Shown here in pieces: positions 32,214 to 34,538 of a stretch of DNA of 34,538 nt (position 1 is its first letter; every line of letters starts with the position of its first letter). A program made the position numbers and the translations under genes. The notes under the pieces are model-generated. The model was not told the origin of the DNA. It saw nothing but the letters and a program-made list of their open reading frames with translations, and made no database searches. This DNA comes from Chthonomonas sp. UBA2391 (GTDB lineage Bacteria > Armatimonadota > Fimbriimonadia > Fimbriimonadales > Fimbriimonadaceae): the NCBI GenBank assembly GCA_002343825.1, contig DDSL01000049.1, positions 1 to 34,538 of the forward strand, in the 5' to 3' direction.

Positions 32214-32636
32214 TTGGAGATCAACGACCTTTACCAAGACCTCATCATCGACCACGGTCGCCGGCCGAGAAATTTCGGCCCCCTGGCCGAGGCCACATCG
32301 TCGCACCAGGCCCATAACCCGTTGTGCGGCGACCAGGTCTGTCTCCACCTGCAAATGGAGGGAGAGCGAATTGTGCGGGTGCGGTTCGAGGGGGAAGGCT
32401 GCGCCCTCAGCATGGCCAGCGCATCGCTCCTCACCGAAATCGCAGTCGGAAAGACCCGGGAGGAGCTCCTAGGGATTGCTCAAGCGTTTCATCACCAAAT
32501 GGTGAGCGGAGAACCCGGTCTCTCCATCGGACCTCTTGAGGCCCTTTTGCCCGTGCGCGAGTATCCGATGCGAGTCAAGTGCGTGACCATGGTCTGGCAC
32601 GCCCTCCGAGAAGCCCTCCGTGAATCTCATGCCTAA
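32214..32636 (+). CDS. sufU: SufU-type iron-sulfur cluster assembly scaffold/sulfurtransferase
   Basis: A 140-residue protein of the NifU-N/IscU fold. The three metal-binding cysteines and the Asp are present as C38 and D40 (NPLCGD), C63 (GEGCALS) and C123 (RVKC), with the short insertion typical of SufU relative to IscU. SufU binds zinc and passes sulfur from the SufS desulfurase to the SufBCD scaffold. The start is TTG 32214, the only initiation codon that gives the family N-terminus (EINDLYQDLIIDHGRRPRN); no strong ribosome-binding site is seen. The following sufT-like gene starts within its 3' end. No sufBCDS genes are in the window, so they would lie elsewhere. Confidence 0.92.
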   Translation: MEINDLYQDLIIDHGRRPRNFGPLAEATSSHQAHNPLCGDQVCLHLQMEGERIVRVRFEGEGCALSMASASLLTEIAVGKTREELLGIAQAFHHQMVSGEPGLSIGPLEALLPVREYPMRVKCVTMVWHALREALRESHA

Positions 32637-32988
32637 GCCCATCGATCCCGAACCCGTCCCTCAACCGCTCAACGCGATCCAGAAGTCGATCCTCGAGAAC
32701 GACGTTCTTGAGACCTTACGCACGATCTATGACCCCGAGCTGCCGGTGAATATCTATGATCTGGGGCTCATCTATGAGGTCAATGTCCGGGACGACCGGA
32801 CAGTCCACGTGCTCATGACCCTTACTTCGCCCGCGTGCCCGGTGGCCGAATCCTTGCCCCCCGAGGTCGAGCAGAAAGTGCGCGAAACACCAGGGGTTGC
32901 CGACGCGACGGTCGAACTCACCTGGGATCCCCCGTTCACGATTGACCGGATGCCGGATCACATCAAGCTCGAATTGGGATTATTCTAA
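32629..32988 (+). CDS. sufT: SufT/DUF59 (MIP18-type) iron-sulfur assembly protein
   Basis: A 119-residue protein of the MIP18/PaaD-like DUF59 family. It has YDPELPVNIYDLGLIYEV at 34-51, the hallmark of the family, and the conserved C70 in TSPACPVAE. In SUF systems it helps mature Fe-S proteins after cluster assembly. A WDPPFTIDRM block near the C-terminus is typical of the bacterial SufT-like group. ATG 32629 is listed and overlaps the sufU stop by 8 bases; GTG 32620, three codons earlier, is an alternative. The pairing with SufU supports the assignment. Confidence 0.9.
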   Translation: MPKPIDPEPVPQPLNAIQKSILENDVLETLRTIYDPELPVNIYDLGLIYEVNVRDDRTVHVLMTLTSPACPVAESLPPEVEQKVRETPGVADATVELTWDPPFTIDRMPDHIKLELGLF

Positions 32989-32992
32989 GGGT

Positions 32993-34339
32993 ATGGAGCA
33001 GCTTCCTCGGCTTCGAGTTTCCCCCGCCCATCCCAACCATCTTGAGACCGAAGACGGGCTTTTCTTCATGCTCGGAGACACGGCCTGGGAGCTTCTGCAC
33101 AAACTCAACGAAGACGAAGTCAGCGACTATCTGGACACTCGTGCCGAGCAGGGCTTCAACATGCCATGGATCGTCGGGATGCCCGAGTGCGATTCTCTCC
33201 GGTCGCCCAACCGCTATGGACTGACCCCGCTTCACCACCACGACCCCCGCCAGCCCAATGAAGAGTATTGGGACTGGGTCGAGCGGGTGATCCAGATGGC
33301 GGCCGAGCGCGGCATGTACATCGGTTTCTTGCCGACGTGGGCGGACAAGATGACTGCACCTTGGGGCGACGGTCCACGGATCTTCCATCTCGATGATCCA
33401 GCTCCCGCCTACGACTTTGGCCGGTGGGTCGGGGAACGCTTTGCTGAGCACACCAATCTCCTCTGGGTGATGGGAGGGGACCGCCCGGCGGCCATGACCG
33501 GATTGGAAAACGATGGCCTTCACGAAGCGGCCCGACTCGCTGGGTTTGGCCCCGAAACAGACTGGCGAACGCTCCACCGGGCCATGGCCCAAGGCGTCCG
33601 CGATGGAGCCGGTCCAGACATCTTGATGACCTATCACCCTCAGGGCGGGCCGCAGGGAAGCGCAACTTGGCTTGCCGATGAACCCTGGATCGATTTGCAC
33701 GCCTTCCAGTCCGGACATGGCGGCGGTCGAGACGAGAGGATCTGGGAATACATCGAGTCCGATCTGGCCCGTCGTCCGCTCCGGCCAACCTTCGACGCCG
33801 AGCCTTGTTACGAAGATCACCCGGTGCGACCCTGGCCAACGTGGGACCCCCGCGATGGGTACTTCTGCGACTACGACGTGCGCCGAACGATCTACCGCTC
33901 GATCTTTGCTGGCGCGTGTGGAGTTGTGTATGGGCACCACTCGATCTGGCACTTCGCCGGAGACGATCCCACCGGGTGGGTCAACCACAGCAAGATGACC
34001 TGGCGCGAGGCCCTGGTTCGCCCCGGCGCCCGACACGTCGGCATGATGGCCGAATGGCTCCAAGATCTCCTCACCGTCGGAATCCAGCCCGCCCAAGACG
34101 TCTTTGTCGATCCTCAGTCCGAAAGCCCCGGCGAGTATCGGGTCGCGGCCCGGATCGGCCAACTTTTGCTGGTCTATCTTCCCCATGGCGGCGCGGTCAC
34201 TCTCCGAGTGTCGGGGGACGCGTACTGGTTCGACCCGCGCACCGGCCAAACGATGGACGCAGGTGTTAGCCGGGAGGGCGAGACCCTGACCTGCATCGCT
34301 CCCAACAGCATCGACTGGGTGTTGGTCGTGGAATCTTGA
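32993..34339 (+). CDS. DUF4038 / GH140-type (apiosidase-like) glycoside hydrolase
   Basis: A 448-residue TIM-barrel protein of the DUF4038 family, to which the GH140 apiosidases belong. The typical N-terminus is FFMLGDTAWELLHKLNEDEV. The candidate catalytic residues are D163 in LLWVMGGDRP and E270 in FDAEPCYE, matching as I recall the Asp/Glu pair of characterised apiosidases. A C-terminal domain (about 360-448, GEYRVAARIG, YWFDPRTG) is the usual beta-sandwich partner. It would remove apiose or another side-chain sugar from pectin or hemicellulose. No signal peptide is visible, so it may act on imported oligosaccharides. ATG 32993 follows AAGGGT closely. The gene is 4 bases from sufT, so it may be co-transcribed with it. 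It ends in a TTGA overlap. Confidence 0.85.
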   Translation: MEQLPRLRVSPAHPNHLETEDGLFFMLGDTAWELLHKLNEDEVSDYLDTRAEQGFNMPWIVGMPECDSLRSPNRYGLTPLHHHDPRQPNEEYWDWVERVIQMAAERGMYIGFLPTWADKMTAPWGDGPRIFHLDDPAPAYDFGRWVGERFAEHTNLLWVMGGDRPAAMTGLENDGLHEAARLAGFGPETDWRTLHRAMAQGVRDGAGPDILMTYHPQGGPQGSATWLADEPWIDLHAFQSGHGGGRDERIWEYIESDLARRPLRPTFDAEPCYEDHPVRPWPTWDPRDGYFCDYDVRRTIYRSIFAGACGVVYGHHSIWHFAGDDPTGWVNHSKMTWREALVRPGARHVGMMAEWLQDLLTVGIQPAQDVFVDPQSESPGEYRVAARIGQLLLVYLPHGGAVTLRVSGDAYWFDPRTGQTMDAGVSREGETLTCIAPNSIDWVLVVES

Positions 34340-34538
34340 CCTTTCGCTTTGAGACCCCTGTCGGCTTGGCCGAGGCCGAGATGGACGGGGAAGCGGTGGT
34401 GCGTTTGGAGTTTGTCGATGGTGAGTCTGAGGCAGAAGAACCCCGCCAACTCGCCGCGTGCGGCTCGCCGACCGGGGGCGGCAGGGTGGGCGACGGCGAA
34501 GCAGTCGGGGTCCCACCCTGGGGAGAGGCCTCCGGGCC
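34336..34538 (+). CDS. Partial open reading frame, cut by the window end
   Basis: An open frame of 67 codons runs from TTG 34336 to the window edge, beginning LTFRFETPVGLAEAEMDG. TTG overlaps the preceding stop (TTGA), the same junction style as elsewhere in the window. The first 30 residues faintly recall the N-terminal domain of methylated-DNA-protein-cysteine methyltransferases (Ogt type), but the diagnostic PCHR motif would lie beyond the window, so this is only a guess. The codons after about 34440 become unusually Gly/Pro-rich. Confidence 0.4.
   Translation, partial: MTFRFETPVGLAEAEMDGEAVVRLEFVDGESEAEEPRQLAACGSPTGGGRVGDGEAVGVPPWGEASG

Noticed and set aside
32963..34516. Long minus-strand open frame (517 codons) opposite the apiosidase-like gene
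   Set aside because: It shows no recognisable motif, is rich in Arg/Pro/Ser typical of antisense frames in GC-rich DNA, and the plus-strand frame carries clear family motifs and catalytic residues.

Overview
The window (about 60% GC, densely coded, no rRNA, tRNA, CRISPR or insertion sequence seen) looks like a chromosomal segment of an Armatimonadota bacterium, probably of the Fimbriimonadia type. This is inferred from three things in the sequence. One is a DUF1559-style prepilin with the FPVFAQAKEAAKK block after its type III signal. The second is a PEP-CTERM protein. The third is a dockerin-bearing secreted protein in a genome region that otherwise looks Gram-negative-like (many lipoproteins, exported peptidases). 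No gene-free stretch exceeds 165 bases.

Layout. 1-2536 (+): a left-truncated zinc alcohol dehydrogenase, a cupin and a secreted M48 metalloprotease, joined by 4-base stop/start overlaps. 2584-7628 (-): a xylose-isomerase-like enzyme, a terminator, a secreted dockerin protein, then a prepilin plus two small lipoproteins whose first gene overlaps a LacI-family regulator. 7776-18799 (+): the centrepiece, a xylan/xylo-oligosaccharide operon: GH1 beta-glycosidase, LacI regulator, GH10 xylanase with N-terminal carbohydrate-binding-like modules, a solute-binding protein fused to a MalF-type permease, a MalG-type permease, a GH52 beta-xylosidase and an M24 Xaa-Pro-type peptidase. From the LacI gene onward every junction is a stop/start overlap. 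18811-21566 (-): PEP-CTERM protein, RNase III, class I aminotransferase. 21616-22593 (+): a lone FecCD-type permease. 22586-32168 (-): a long co-directional run with an M1 aminopeptidase, an ABC exporter pair, a protein with a SecD-like C-terminal domain, two related lipoproteins, a small membrane-anchored protein and a RodA-type SEDS glycosyltransferase. 32214-34538 (+): SufU, a SufT/DUF59 protein, an apiosidase-like (DUF4038/GH140-type) glycosidase and the start of another gene.

How the parts work together (inference). GH10 would cut xylan outside the cytoplasm. The fused binding-protein/permease with its MalG partner would import xylo-oligosaccharides, powered by an ATPase encoded elsewhere. 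Cytoplasmic GH52 and GH1 would release xylose, and the isomerase-like protein at 2584-3732 could feed it onward. A LacI-type operator candidate sits in the divergent promoter region ahead of GH1.

The two most unusual items are the binding-protein-MalF fusion and the operon combining a membrane-anchored SecD-like protein, two paralogous lipoproteins and RodA.
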